A stretch of DNA of 64,000 bases, taken from positions 1 to 64,000 of the forward strand of contig JAZQTM010000104.1 of NCBI GenBank assembly GCA_045630765.1. The letters run 5' to 3'. Below are positions 25,210 to 33,754 of this stretch, in pieces. The stretch comes from RGIG3009 sp045630765. Its GTDB lineage: Bacteria > Bacillota > Clostridia > Oscillospirales > Acutalibacteraceae. The notes beneath the pieces were generated by a model. It ran no database searches, was not told the DNA's origin, and was given only the letters and a program-made list of their open reading frames with translations. The stretch's first letter is position 1. Each line of letters begins with the position of its first letter. A program made the position numbers and the translations under genes.

Positions 25210-26892
25210 TTAAGCTTTCTCAATATACTCGCGGATGAATTGTGCGAGCGCTTGTTCGGTCGCCGTAGCAGCTTCACGGTTTGCGGCGGAAACGGAAAGA
25301 TAGATCTTCAGTTTCGGCTCCGTACCGGACGGACGGACGACAACAGAACCGGTATCCTTCAAGAAGAATTTAAGCACGTTGGATTTGGGTAAACCGTCAA
25401 TTCCCAGGCTGTAGTCTAACATGTTAACAACGGTTTTACCTGCCATTTCGTCAAATCCGCCACGGAAAGCATCCATAATTGCTTGCATCTTGTGGAAACC
25501 GGATTCGCCCTCAAATTCAAACGAATACAGCGTATTGTACGTGAATCCGAATTCTTCGTACAGCATTTCGAGTTTTTGGAGCAAGGAAATGCCTTGTGCC
25601 TTATAATACGAGAACATCTCGCAGATCAACAACGACGCATTCACCGCGTCCTTATCGCGCACGTAGTTGCCGCTCAAATACCCGTAGCTTTCCTCAAATC
25701 CCAGAATATATGCGTCTTTACGACCGGCAGCTTCCAGCACCGCGATTTGTTCGCCGATAAATTTGAATCCCGTTAAAACGTCAATGGTCTTAACGCTATA
25801 TTTGTCAGCGATCTTTTTCGCCATATCCATCGTGACGATGGTTTTGACGAAAACGGGATCTTTCGGCATTTTATTATGCTTTTTCCGCTGTGAGCAAATG
25901 TAATCAAGGAGCAGAATACCGGTCTCATTACCCGACAGCAATACAAACTCATTGTCAAGGTTTCGTACCGCGATTCCCACACGGTCACAATCGGGATCCG
26001 TCGCAAGCAACAGATCGGCGTTTTCTTTTTTGGCATACTCCATGCCGAGCATCATCGTTTCGCGAATTTCGGGGTTCGGATACGGGCAGGTGGGGAAGTG
26101 ACCGTCGGGTAATTCTTGCTCTTTCACCACCGTGATATTGGTGTATCCGCTTTCGGATAAGGCGCGAAGCACAGGCTTCAATCCCGAACCGTTGAGCGGG
26201 GAATAGACGATGGAAACGGATTTGTCAATATTCTCGCCAAACAAAACGGATTGATTTTTCACTTCTTCGGTGAAGTGGGTATACACGTCATCCGGAATGT
26301 AGGAGATCGTGCCGTCTTGTTTCGCAGCCTCAAAATCGGTCAGTTTCACATCCTCGAAAACGTCCGTTTTTGAAATCTCGGCATAGATTTCATCCGCGGC
26401 GGCAACCGTGATCTGGCAACCGTCACTTCCGTACACCTTATAACCGTTATATTTCGAGGGGTTGTGGGATGCCGTAACCATAACACCGGCGGCACACCCT
26501 AAATCACGTACTGCAAACGACAAACACGGTGTCGGCATTAACTCTTTATATAAGCACACCTGAATTCCGTTGGCAGCAAACACGCGGGCGGCAGTGACGG
26601 CAAACAGATCCGATTTGATTCTCGAATCGTAGCTGATCGCGATCTTGCGTTCCTTTTCACTGTAGTGCTTTACCACGTAATTGGCAAGACCTTGCGAAGC
26701 CTTGGCAACCGTATACACGTTCATACGGTTGCTTCCTGCGCCGATTACGCCGCGGAGTCCGCCTGTTCCGAATTCCAGTTCACGGTAGAACGCATCTTGG
26801 ATCGCGTCTGCGTCATTCTCAATGCGTTTCAACTCTGCAACCAAATCGGGATCGGCAATTGCTTTTTCACGCCAAAGTTTATATGCTTCCAT
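25210..26892 (-). CDS. pgcA: Phosphoglucomutase/phosphomannomutase
   Basis: A 560-residue cytoplasmic enzyme of the alpha-D-phosphohexomutase superfamily. Features in order: FGTGGLRGVIGAGSNRMN near residue 42, the phosphoserine loop VTASHNPSKYNGYKVY (Ser about 142), the metal loop TDPDCDRVG near 300, the sugar loop GFEESYGYLSG near 400 and the phosphate-binding VVRPSGTEPKLKIYL near the end. It interconverts hexose-1- and hexose-6-phosphates. The start is the ATG at 26892 with AGGTG upstream. It lies 24 bp downstream of manA on the same strand and is probably co-transcribed, which favours mannose phosphate as at least one substrate. Assigning it to glucose or mannose needs assay. The symbol is given by family resemblance. 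Confidence 0.9.
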   Translation of the reverse strand: MEAYKLWREKAIADPDLVAELKRIENDADAIQDAFYRELEFGTGGLRGVIGAGSNRMNVYTVAKASQGLANYVVKHYSEKERKIAISYDSRIKSDLFAVTAARVFAANGIQVCLYKELMPTPCLSFAVRDLGCAAGVMVTASHNPSKYNGYKVYGSDGCQITVAAADEIYAEISKTDVFEDVKLTDFEAAKQDGTISYIPDDVYTHFTEEVKNQSVLFGENIDKSVSIVYSPLNGSGLKPVLRALSESGYTNITVVKEQELPDGHFPTCPYPNPEIRETMMLGMEYAKKENADLLLATDPDCDRVGIAVRNLDNEFVLLSGNETGILLLDYICSQRKKHNKMPKDPVFVKTIVTMDMAKKIADKYSVKTIDVLTGFKFIGEQIAVLEAAGRKDAYILGFEESYGYLSGNYVRDKDAVNASLLICEMFSYYKAQGISLLQKLEMLYEEFGFTYNTLYSFEFEGESGFHKMQAIMDAFRGGFDEMAGKTVVNMLDYSLGIDGLPKSNVLKFFLKDTGSVVVRPSGTEPKLKIYLSVSAANREAATATEQALAQFIREYIEKA

Positions 26893-26916
26893 AACACACC
26901 TCGTTATTTATTGTCA

Positions 26917-27873
26917 TTAAAGAGAACTTACCAGAATGGATGCCGTACCGTTTAATGTAACGGCAAGATTAGCGGGGATGAAAACACTGTCACCTTTTTT
27001 GACGTTGAACGATTCTTCACCAAAGCAAAGGGAAGCGTTTCCGTCGAGTACGACGAGTGACACAAAGGTTTCCGTTTCAAAGATCGAATACGTCTCTTTA
27101 AGTTCCAGCACCTTCGCGGAGAAGAAACGGCAGGAGGCGAGTTCGCGTACGGTGTTCGCTCCTACGTTTGAGATTTCTCCGATCTGCCCGTACGGCATGG
27201 AGGGGATTTCGGTCCGGGTTACGTCCAATGCCTTGTCGATGTGCAGCTCGCGCGGTTTCCCGTCTGCTCCCAAGCGTCCGTAGTCGGAAATGCGGTACGT
27301 AGTGTTGGAGTTCTGCTGTACCTCTGCGATCAAGATTCCTTCGCCGATCGCGTGCAACGTGCCGGCATCGATGAAGAACACGTCTCCTTTATGCACGGGA
27401 ACGGAATTACAAACGTCGGTTAAAGTATTGTCGCTCATTCTTTTCTTAAATTCCTCTTTGGAAATGTTTTCAGAAAAGCCGTACAACAATTCGGCGCCTT
27501 CTTGGCAGTCCACAACGTACCACATCTCGGTTTTACCGAACTCGCCTTCGTTTGCCAACGCGTAGTCATCACTGGGATGTACCTGTACGGACAACTTTTG
27601 CTTGGCATCGATCAGTTTTATTAAGATGGGGAAATAGGGGAAAGCAGCAGCACGTATACCCAGCGCTTCTTCTCCCCAGACCGCCAATACATCAGGCAAA
27701 GATTTCCCGGCAAACTCCCCGTTTACAACGGTGTTTGAGCCGTCTTTATGGCAAGACAACATCCAACCTTCGGCAGCAATGTCGGTATCGGATGCTAAAC
27801 CAAATTCAGTTTTTAAACGTGTACCGCCCCATAAATAATCCTTCACGGGTGGCTTTAATAATAACGGATACAT
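26917..27873 (-). CDS. manA: Mannose-6-phosphate isomerase, class I
   Basis: A 318-residue protein of the short Bacillota type. Zinc-site residues are visible in LSVQVHPSDDYA (Gln and His), KTEMWYVVDC (Glu) and DAGTLHAIGEG (His). The N-terminal PPVKDYLWGGTRLKTEFG and middle EVQQNSNTTYRISDYGR are also typical. It converts mannose-6-phosphate to fructose-6-phosphate. With the hexomutase gene next to it, mannose-1-phosphate from GH130 phosphorolysis could flow to glycolysis. It has its own strong promoter (27906-27934). Confidence 0.93.
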   Translation of the reverse strand: MYPLLLKPPVKDYLWGGTRLKTEFGLASDTDIAAEGWMLSCHKDGSNTVVNGEFAGKSLPDVLAVWGEEALGIRAAAFPYFPILIKLIDAKQKLSVQVHPSDDYALANEGEFGKTEMWYVVDCQEGAELLYGFSENISKEEFKKRMSDNTLTDVCNSVPVHKGDVFFIDAGTLHAIGEGILIAEVQQNSNTTYRISDYGRLGADGKPRELHIDKALDVTRTEIPSMPYGQIGEISNVGANTVRELASCRFFSAKVLELKETYSIFETETFVSLVVLDGNASLCFGEESFNVKKGDSVFIPANLAVTLNGTASILVSSL

Positions 27874-27905
27874 AGCGGAACCCCATTTCGTATTTCTATA
27901 CTATA

Positions 27906-27934
27906 ATAGTACCCTTTTCAAGGCGCAAAGTCAA
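27906..27934 (-). promoter_or_regulatory. Promoter of manA-pgcA
   Basis: On the minus strand TTGACT (27934-27929), a 17-bp spacer and TACTAT (27911-27906), about 33 bp before the manA start. Confidence 0.82.
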
Positions 27935-27967
27935 GGAAAAGCCTCTGCATTTCACTTCATAATTGGA

Positions 27968-28044
27968 TATGGACAAAAAACACAAAAATTGGACTGATTT
28001 CGCATTGCAATCGGTTGAGAGAGGTGTTATGCTACAAGCATAAC
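27968..28044 (+). promoter_or_regulatory. Promoter, palindromic operator and candidate AraC half-sites for the DUF5107 gene
   Basis: TTGCAA (28005-28010), 17 bp, TATGCT (28028-28033). The -10 lies inside the perfect inverted repeat GTTATGCTACAAGCATAAC (28026-28044, 8-bp arms), a likely repressor operator. Upstream, TATGGACAAA and ATTGGACTGA carry GGAC exactly 20 bp apart (27971 and 27991). This matches the 20-bp spacing of the CGGACAT pair before the M55 gene. Confidence 0.6.
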
Positions 28045-28068
28045 AGTAATGTGAAATGAGGGAAAGTT

Positions 28069-30054
28069 ATGACAACTCTGGAACTCACCAAGATCACCAT
28101 TAAAGGTGGCAGATTGGGTGAAGCGGGCGATTATCCGATTTTATTTTTCCCGCTGATTACACCGAAAAAGAAGATCACCATTGCCGAAACGGAAGGTCTG
28201 TATCTGGGCTACGGTTATCAGAAACACGGCTTGCCGTATACCACGCAGGGTGATTACGATCACACGGAAGAACCGCGTGAGTTTGACGCCTACATTTTGG
28301 AAAACGATTATTTGAAGGCAACGTTTTTGCCTTCTCTCGGCGGTCGTTTGTGGTCGTTGTATGATAAGAAAAAGGGAAGAGATCTGCTCGGCGTGAACAC
28401 CGTATTCCGTCCGTGTAACATTGCTATGCGTAATGCGTGGTTCTCGGGCGGTGTTGAATGGAACTGCGGCGCGCCCGGTCATCATCCGTTGTCGAGCGAT
28501 AAAATGTACGGCGCGGAATATATCTCGGAAGATGGCTCGCCTGCACTCCGTTTGTACGCGTTTGAGCGTTGCCGCGATATCACCTATCAGATGGACTTTT
28601 TCCTGCCGCACGACAGCGATACGCTGTTCTCTCGCGTGCGTTTGGTCAATGCCAACGAGCGCGTGACCCCCATTTACTGGTGGAGCACCATCGCGGTTGA
28701 TCAGGAAGAAGGTTGCCGCGTAGTTGTGCCTGCAACGGAAGCCTACGTCAACCACGGATGGGGTGCCGCGATTTTCAAAACGCAGTTGCCGATGCGCGAT
28801 GGCTTTGATACCACGTATGCGACCAACCATACGGATGCAAATGACGATTTTTATAAGATTCCGGATGACAAACGCAAGTTTGAAGCATGCATCTATAAAG
28901 ATGGTTATGGCTTGATTCACTCTTCCACACGTTTGCTGAAAGGCCGTAAGATGTTTGTGTGGGGTATGGGCGAAGGCGGTCAAAACTGGCAAAAACAGCT
29001 CACCAACGAAGAGGGTAAACCCTATTTGGAGATCCAAGCGGGTCTTCGTTATACGCAGCAAGAAAGTATGCCTTTCGCGCCTCGTTCCGTCCTGGAATGG
29101 GTAGAAGCGTATACGGCGATCGAGATTGATCCCGAAGCGGTACACGGCGACTGGGACGATGCGCGTCGCAACGTCGAAAACTGGATCGATGAAAAACTCC
29201 CTGAATCCGTTTTGGACGAAATGCTCGAAAAACGCAAAGCCGATTCGCTGAAAGAAGTTGAGTATTCTTATAAAGGCTATCCGTGGGGCACGTTGGATAA
29301 CGAACTGCGTGCTGCCATCGGTCAAAAGCAGATGTCTGCCAACCTGTGCTTCGGCGAGCTGGAAGAGGAGCAGATGGTTTGGTACAACTTCCTCAAGACA
29401 GGCAAGTTGGATGAGCCCGATCCGTCAAAAGTCCCCGCCTCGTATATGGTTCAAGAGGAATGGTTTGATCTTCTTAAAAAAGCGGTGCGCGGCGCTGATA
29501 AAGACAACTGGTATGCGTGGTACAATATGGGACTCTGCTATTACGCAAGAGAAGACTTCTATCTGGCGGTGGAAGCGCTTGAGAAATCCGTTGCTTTGTG
29601 TCCCAGCACGTGGGGCTACCATGCGCTTGCTTGCGCGTTGTTCTCGCTCGGCGAGTGCGAAGATGCTGCTGTTGCCTTGACGCAGGCGGTTAAAATGAAT
29701 AACGGCGATATGAACCTTGCTAAGGAATCGCTCAAGCTCTGCGGTCACTTCAAGCAATATGAGGCGGCAGACGTTATCTACGAGGCGCTGTCCGAGGAAT
29801 GCCAACAGGATCACTACGTGATGGGTTATCACGCAGCGGCGCTGGCATATATCGGCAGAGCTGCCGAGTGTAAAGAGATCTTGGAGCAGGATGGCGGTCT
29901 GTACATTATGGATATCCGTGAAGGCGATGAAACCATCACCAACGGCTATATCCGCGCCATTCAGGAATTGGCGAAATTAGAAGGCAAGGAAATTGCTGCC
30001 GAAGACGTCGAAGTACCTCAAAAGATCGATTTCAGACTCTTTAATAAAAAATAA
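28069..30054 (+). CDS. DUF5107-type protein with C-terminal TPR repeats
   Basis: A 661-residue cytoplasmic protein (no signal peptide) starting at ATG 28069 behind AGGGAAA. Residues 1-330 are a beta-rich domain resembling aldose-epimerase/glycoside-hydrolase accessory folds: YLKATFLPSLGGRLWSLYDK, NAWFSGGVEWNCGAPGHHP, TPIYWWSTIAVDQEEGCRVV. This matches the DUF5107 pattern I recall. Residues about 450-600 contain TPRs (WYAWYNMGLCYYAREDFYLA, HALACALFSLGECEDAAVAL). DUF5107-TPR proteins occur in carbohydrate-utilisation clusters but their reaction is unknown to me. It is a single-gene unit with a terminator, preceded by an elaborate promoter region, and starts the second catabolic cluster. Confidence 0.8.
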   Translation: MTTLELTKITIKGGRLGEAGDYPILFFPLITPKKKITIAETEGLYLGYGYQKHGLPYTTQGDYDHTEEPREFDAYILENDYLKATFLPSLGGRLWSLYDKKKGRDLLGVNTVFRPCNIAMRNAWFSGGVEWNCGAPGHHPLSSDKMYGAEYISEDGSPALRLYAFERCRDITYQMDFFLPHDSDTLFSRVRLVNANERVTPIYWWSTIAVDQEEGCRVVVPATEAYVNHGWGAAIFKTQLPMRDGFDTTYATNHTDANDDFYKIPDDKRKFEACIYKDGYGLIHSSTRLLKGRKMFVWGMGEGGQNWQKQLTNEEGKPYLEIQAGLRYTQQESMPFAPRSVLEWVEAYTAIEIDPEAVHGDWDDARRNVENWIDEKLPESVLDEMLEKRKADSLKEVEYSYKGYPWGTLDNELRAAIGQKQMSANLCFGELEEEQMVWYNFLKTGKLDEPDPSKVPASYMVQEEWFDLLKKAVRGADKDNWYAWYNMGLCYYAREDFYLAVEALEKSVALCPSTWGYHALACALFSLGECEDAAVALTQAVKMNNGDMNLAKESLKLCGHFKQYEAADVIYEALSEECQQDHYVMGYHAAALAYIGRAAECKEILEQDGGLYIMDIREGDETITNGYIRAIQELAKLEGKEIAAEDVEVPQKIDFRLFNKK

Positions 30055-30066
30055 TCGTTTCAATAT

Positions 30067-30096
30067 AAAAGGCGTTCCGTTCGGAACGCCTTTTAT
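30067..30096 (+). terminator. Terminator after the DUF5107 gene
   Basis: AAAAGGCGTTCC, GTTC loop and GGAACGCCTTTT form a perfect 12-bp stem followed by ATC, directly before the amidohydrolase gene's ribosome site. Confidence 0.85.
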
Positions 30097-30119
30097 CTCC
30101 TACGAAAGGACGCGTTGCT

Positions 30120-30992
30120 ATGAAAATTGATTGTCATGTTCATTCGCGTATGGGCGGTGTTTACGGAGAGCCGCCTTTTGATCAGCAGGCGTTTATGAAG
30201 GATTTGAAGGCGGCGGGAATGGACGGTGCGGCACTGTTTTCGCCAAGCCCCCTCACGTGTGCGGATATTCCCGTTCAAGAACGTATGACAAACACCTTGA
30301 ATATGTGCGAAGGTCAACCAACGCTGTATCCGTTTTACTGGATCAATCCGTTGGAAGACGGGGCATTGGAACAAGTGGATTTGGCAGTAGAACGCGGCTT
30401 TCTCGGTTTTAAAATGATCTGCAGCAACTATCATCCCGGGTGCCGTGAGTCAATGGACCTTCTTCACAAAATCGCATCTGTGGACAAACCCGTTTTGTTC
30501 CATAGCGGCATTTTGTGGGATGGTATGAACTCCGCCAACTACAATCGTCCCGGCAACTTCGAAGCCTTACTGGACGTGCCGAAACTTCGCTTTTGTCTGG
30601 CACACATTTCTTGGCCGTGGACCGATGAATGTATTGCCGTGTACGGTAAGTTTAACAATGCGTATTTCCGCCGTCCCGACTTAAGCTGCGAAATGTTTAT
30701 TGATGTCACGCCGGGAACTCCCCGCGTATACCGCGAGGAAGTCTTTCACCATTTACTGTGCAGTGACTATGAACTGCGTTACAATTTGATGTTCGGCACC
30801 GATAGCAGCACCGAACAGTATAACGTAAGTTGGAGCAAAGAATGGCAGGAGCGGGATAACGCACTGTATGAAAAATTCATCCCCGAAGACGTCGAAGATT
30901 TCAAAGACCACGTTTACGGCAAAAACTTTTTACGTTTCCTCGGCTTATCCGATGAAATCCCTGTCAAAAAGATCCCCATGGTAGGCGAATAA
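30120..30992 (+). CDS. Amidohydrolase-family (TIM-barrel metal-dependent hydrolase) protein
   Basis: A 290-residue protein from ATG 30120 behind AAAGGA. The N-terminal KIDCHVHSRMGG is the first metal motif (H-x-H). Later metal or catalytic candidates are His in KPVLFHSGILWDG, His in FCLAHISWPWTDE and Asp in LMFGTDSSTEQYN. This is the amidohydrolase-2 layout, whose members hydrolyse or decarboxylate small cyclic or aromatic acids or lactones. The substrate is unknown. It sits between the DUF5107 gene and the AraC gene and has its own terminator. Read-through from the DUF5107 promoter is the most likely way it is expressed, as no clear promoter is seen in the short gap. Confidence 0.83.
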   Translation: MKIDCHVHSRMGGVYGEPPFDQQAFMKDLKAAGMDGAALFSPSPLTCADIPVQERMTNTLNMCEGQPTLYPFYWINPLEDGALEQVDLAVERGFLGFKMICSNYHPGCRESMDLLHKIASVDKPVLFHSGILWDGMNSANYNRPGNFEALLDVPKLRFCLAHISWPWTDECIAVYGKFNNAYFRRPDLSCEMFIDVTPGTPRVYREEVFHHLLCSDYELRYNLMFGTDSSTEQYNVSWSKEWQERDNALYEKFIPEDVEDFKDHVYGKNFLRFLGLSDEIPVKKIPMVGE

Positions 30993-30995
30993 CCG

Positions 30996-31028
30996 AAAGG
31001 GCGCACAGATAGTTCTGTGCGCCCTTTT
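30996..31028 (+). terminator. Terminator after the amidohydrolase gene
   Basis: Arms AAAGGGCGCACAGA and TCTGTGCGCCCTTT with a TAGT loop, followed by TAATC. Confidence 0.88.
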
Positions 31029-31051
31029 AATCTATACAAAGCAGCGCAAAA

Positions 31052-31094
31052 AACGGACATAAGCATTGACGACGCTTGCGATTGCAAGTATAAT
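31052..31094 (+). promoter_or_regulatory. Promoter of the second AraC gene with an AACGGACATA element
   Basis: TTGACG (31066-31071), 17 bp, TATAAT (31089-31094). AACGGACATA (31052-31061) ends 4 bp before the -35. The identical ten bases occur before the -35 of the M55 gene promoter, which suggests autoregulation. Confidence 0.8.
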
Positions 31095-31119
31095 ACTGTC
31101 AAGGGAAGGGGGAACGAGT

Positions 31120-31971
31120 ATGAATATCACTGCCTTAAACGGTATCGACTATTTACACTCTACTGCCAAGGGCAACCCGTTTCATATTTTTTGGGCGAAC
31201 GGCTCGTCGGCACCGAATCGTGATACGCTAACTTATACGTTCCATCATCATTCCTTTTGTGAGGCACACTTTATTCTCCGTGGCTCTGTCAGCTACGGTG
31301 TAGGTGAAGAAAGCGTTAACGTTTGCGCGGGTCAGTTTATCGTTGTTCATCAAAAGCGGGCACATCGGGTCGAAAACTGCAGCGAGGATTTCTTGAAATT
31401 GACGGTGGCTTTTGAAATCTCCGATGCGAAAGACATTTCACTTAAGTTTGATGAAATCACGGGCAACGTCTTTACGGTCAACGCCTCCGTGCAAAACGTT
31501 ATCAACACTCTTATCGACGAAGCAGAACAAAAAGGATGCTTCAAAACCGAACGCGTAATGCATACGCTGTACAATCTTCTTTTCCTGGTTGCCGAAACCG
31601 CTGGGTGCACGCGGTCTGAACAAGCCGCAGAAAAAGCAGGCGACCTGCGCGTGACCAAGGCGAAAACATATATAGCGGATAACAGCGAAAGCTTTTTCAC
31701 CTGTGAAGAGGTGGCGCGTTACTGTCATGTGAGCGTCAAACAACTCGGCAGATTGTTTCGGCAATATGAAAGTGTCGGACTTTTAGAGTTCATTCACAAA
31801 AACAAGACGGATGCTGCTGTCGCGCTCTTGAAGGAAACCGATCTGTCTCAAAAAAAGATTTCCGATAAATTAGGCTTTTCCGATGTTCGCTATTTTGGAA
31901 AATTTATAAGTCGTATGACGGGGCAGACTCCGTCAGAGATACGGGCATCAAAAGCAAAAGAAGGCGTTTGA
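31120..31971 (+). CDS. AraC-family transcriptional regulator of the second catabolic cluster
   Basis: The ATG at 31120 is chosen because the promoter's -10 ends at 31094 and AAGGGGGAACG lies just upstream; the in-frame ATG-like start at 31066 is inside the -35. The 283-residue product has an N-terminal cupin (HHHSFCEAHFILRGSVSYGV, GQFIVVHQKRAHRVENCS) and a C-terminal AraC-type DNA-binding domain (SFFTCEEVARYCHVSVKQLG, KKISDKLGFSDVRYFGKFIS, MTGQTPSEIR). Members of this type usually activate neighbouring catabolic genes. The repeated CGGACAT elements placed just upstream of two promoters flanking this gene are its likely binding sites. The effector is unknown. Confidence 0.92.
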   Translation: MNITALNGIDYLHSTAKGNPFHIFWANGSSAPNRDTLTYTFHHHSFCEAHFILRGSVSYGVGEESVNVCAGQFIVVHQKRAHRVENCSEDFLKLTVAFEISDAKDISLKFDEITGNVFTVNASVQNVINTLIDEAEQKGCFKTERVMHTLYNLLFLVAETAGCTRSEQAAEKAGDLRVTKAKTYIADNSESFFTCEEVARYCHVSVKQLGRLFRQYESVGLLEFIHKNKTDAAVALLKETDLSQKKISDKLGFSDVRYFGKFISRMTGQTPSEIRASKAKEGV

Positions 31972-31986
31972 TGCCTTCCTTTTTAG
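31943..31986 (+). terminator. Probable terminator at the end of the AraC gene
   Basis: Overlapping stems are possible: GAAGGC/GCCTTC (31960-31978) followed by CTTTTTAGG, or the longer GGCATCAAA/TTTGATGCC. The structure includes the last codons of the gene. Confidence 0.55.
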
Positions 31987-31997
31987 GGGGTAAATAT

Positions 31998-32057
31998 CGG
32001 ACATCGTGTGCGAATAACGGACATATCCTTGCTTTTTAACTTGCTGGAGAATACAAT
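31998..32057 (+). promoter_or_regulatory. AraC-type activated promoter of the M55-isomerase-oxidoreductase operon
   Basis: Two direct CGGACAT repeats at 31998-32004 and 32018-32024 (20 bp apart, two helical turns). The second lies 4 bp before TTGCTT (32029-32034), followed by a 17-bp spacer and TACAAT (32052-32057). This is the textbook layout for a class II AraC-family activator. Confidence 0.78.
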
Positions 32058-32081
32058 GAAAACAATTAAGGGGGTATTATC

Positions 32082-32876
32082 GTGAAATTTTTAGTTATGA
32101 CAGATATCGAAGGAGTAACGGGTGTTACTACCTTCACACAAGCAGAAAACACAGAGTTCGGCAGAAAAATGCTGATGAACGACCTGAAAGCGGTGCTCAA
32201 AGGCATTAAGGACGCGGGCGCGGAGGCTGTCGTATACGATATGCATACTGATGGCAGAAACGTTGACATTGAACAGATCGACGTACCTGTGGTGATGGGC
32301 AAGCCTATTCTCGGCAACCGTTGGCGCGGCGTCGGTGGCGAAGGCTTTGACGGCTTGTTCTTGATGGGGCTTCACACGATGCAACATACGGGCGCATTGT
32401 TGGCACATAGTTATCTGCGTGAATACGATGCGATTTACCTCAACGGTCTGCTTGTCGGCGAAATCGGTATGGAAGCAGCGTTGGCGGGTGAGCAGGGCGT
32501 TCCGCTGAAATTTATCAGCGCGGATGACCGTGGCTGTGCCGAAGGAAGCGCACTGATCCCGAATCTTGTCACCTGCGCGGTCAAACAATCGCTCACCTCA
32601 GACACGGCGGTTTGCTTGCCCACAAGCGAAACCGAGAAACGTCTTTGTGAAGCTGCGTCAAAAGCGGTCAAAGCAGAGGTGAAGCCCTTCAAAGTGCAAG
32701 GTCCCTATGAAATTAAAATCGTCTTTTCGGAATGCGATTATCGACGCAAAATGCAAGAATTGCATCCTGAACTGTTTGTTGATGAAAAGACCGTCGTGAT
32801 GCGCGGTGACAATCTGCTTCAGGTATGGTCCGAATATCTTGGTTATGAAAAAGAGATGGTGGCAGCATGTCAGTAA
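32082..32876 (+). CDS. M55-family D-aminopeptidase (DppA-like)
   Basis: A 264-residue protein from GTG 32082 behind AAGGGGG. Metal-site motifs are TDIEGVTGV near the N-terminus (Asp and Glu), YDMHTDGRNVD (His), LFLMGLHTMQHTGALLAHSY (two His) and LLVGEIGMEAALAGEQG (Glu). These match the zinc-dependent M55 family, which forms decameric rings and releases N-terminal D-amino acids from short peptides. No DppBCDF transporter accompanies it. The overlap of 10 bp with the next gene shows they are translated together. In this setting it may act on a D-amino-acid-containing or amide-linked substrate of the cluster. Confidence 0.9.
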   Translation: MKFLVMTDIEGVTGVTTFTQAENTEFGRKMLMNDLKAVLKGIKDAGAEAVVYDMHTDGRNVDIEQIDVPVVMGKPILGNRWRGVGGEGFDGLFLMGLHTMQHTGALLAHSYLREYDAIYLNGLLVGEIGMEAALAGEQGVPLKFISADDRGCAEGSALIPNLVTCAVKQSLTSDTAVCLPTSETEKRLCEAASKAVKAEVKPFKVQGPYEIKIVFSECDYRRKMQELHPELFVDEKTVVMRGDNLLQVWSEYLGYEKEMVAACQ

Positions 32877-33754
32877 TTTTAGGCGTTAATCATATGTTCT
32901 TGTATCCCGACTCGATCGTGAACCCGAAAGCACACCTCGAAAGCTTGAAAAAACTTGCGTCCAACGACCTGGTGGATGCGCTGGATTGCTGGATGTGGCG
33001 CGGGGAAACGTCGAGAGAGGAAAAGAAAATACTGCTCGACAGCGGTAAAGTAATCAATTACAACATCGGAGATCGGTTTGGCGAGGGTACGGCGTTGCCG
33101 GCATCCAAAAACAAAGCCGACCGCGAGCACGCGTACGATCTGATGATGCGTGAGATCGGTTATGCACTGGAACTGAACTCCAAAAAGATCATTTTCGGCA
33201 GCGGTCCCGATGATCCCGCTGACCGAGAAGGCGCAAAAGAGCGTTTCGGCGAGTTGATTCTCCGCGTCGCCTCTCAGCTTCCCGATGACGTCGCACTGTC
33301 TTTTGAACCTACCGACCGTGACGTGGATAAGTTCTTCCTGTTCGGTCCTTTGGATGAAACGGTTGATTTCATCCACTTCATACGTCAAAACGGCTTTGAG
33401 CGCATCGGCTTACTGCTGGATATGTGCCACGTCCCGATCATTCACGAAAGTTTGGAAAGCGCACTGCAAAAAGGCGGCGAGGTACTTAACCACGTTCATT
33501 TGGGAAATTCGGTAATTAAGAATCCGACCGATCCTTTTTATGGTGATAAGCATACTGCCTGGAGTTACGCGGGCGGTGAGTATACCGAAAGAGATGCTGT
33601 TCACTTTATTCATTTGTTGAAAGATAGCGGCTACTTGAACAACGACCGAGCCACCGTTTCTTTTGAAATGCGTCCTTACGAGGGGATGAACTCGGAGGAG
33701 AGCCTTGCGAAATTTGTGAGTGTTTGGAAAGAAGCAACAGGGGGAAGCGTATGA
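32867..33754 (+). CDS. Sugar-phosphate isomerase/epimerase-type TIM-barrel protein
   Basis: A 295-residue protein whose ATG lies inside the end of the M55 gene. The barrel signature includes LELNSKKIIFGSGPDDPADR, VALSFEPTDRDVDKFFLFG (Glu as metal ligand), IGLLLDMCHVPIIHESLES (Asp and His), LNHVHLGNSVI (His) and TVSFEMRPYEGMNSEE (Glu). These are the usual metal-binding positions in the xylose-isomerase-like/AP-endonuclease-2 family. Such enzymes epimerise or isomerise sugars or sugar derivatives. The exact substrate is unknown. It overlaps the next gene by 4 bp (ATGA). Confidence 0.86.
   Translation: MSVILGVNHMFLYPDSIVNPKAHLESLKKLASNDLVDALDCWMWRGETSREEKKILLDSGKVINYNIGDRFGEGTALPASKNKADREHAYDLMMREIGYALELNSKKIIFGSGPDDPADREGAKERFGELILRVASQLPDDVALSFEPTDRDVDKFFLFGPLDETVDFIHFIRQNGFERIGLLLDMCHVPIIHESLESALQKGGEVLNHVHLGNSVIKNPTDPFYGDKHTAWSYAGGEYTERDAVHFIHLLKDSGYLNNDRATVSFEMRPYEGMNSEESLAKFVSVWKEATGGSV

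Noticed and set aside
28141..29325. 394-residue open frame on the minus strand
   Set aside because: It lies entirely opposite the DUF5107 gene, has no ribosome site and a composition typical of an antisense shadow (His/Arg/Ile-rich).
31066..31119. Longer N-terminus for the second AraC regulator
   Set aside because: This segment contains the -35 and -10 boxes of the gene's own promoter, so it cannot be in the main transcript.
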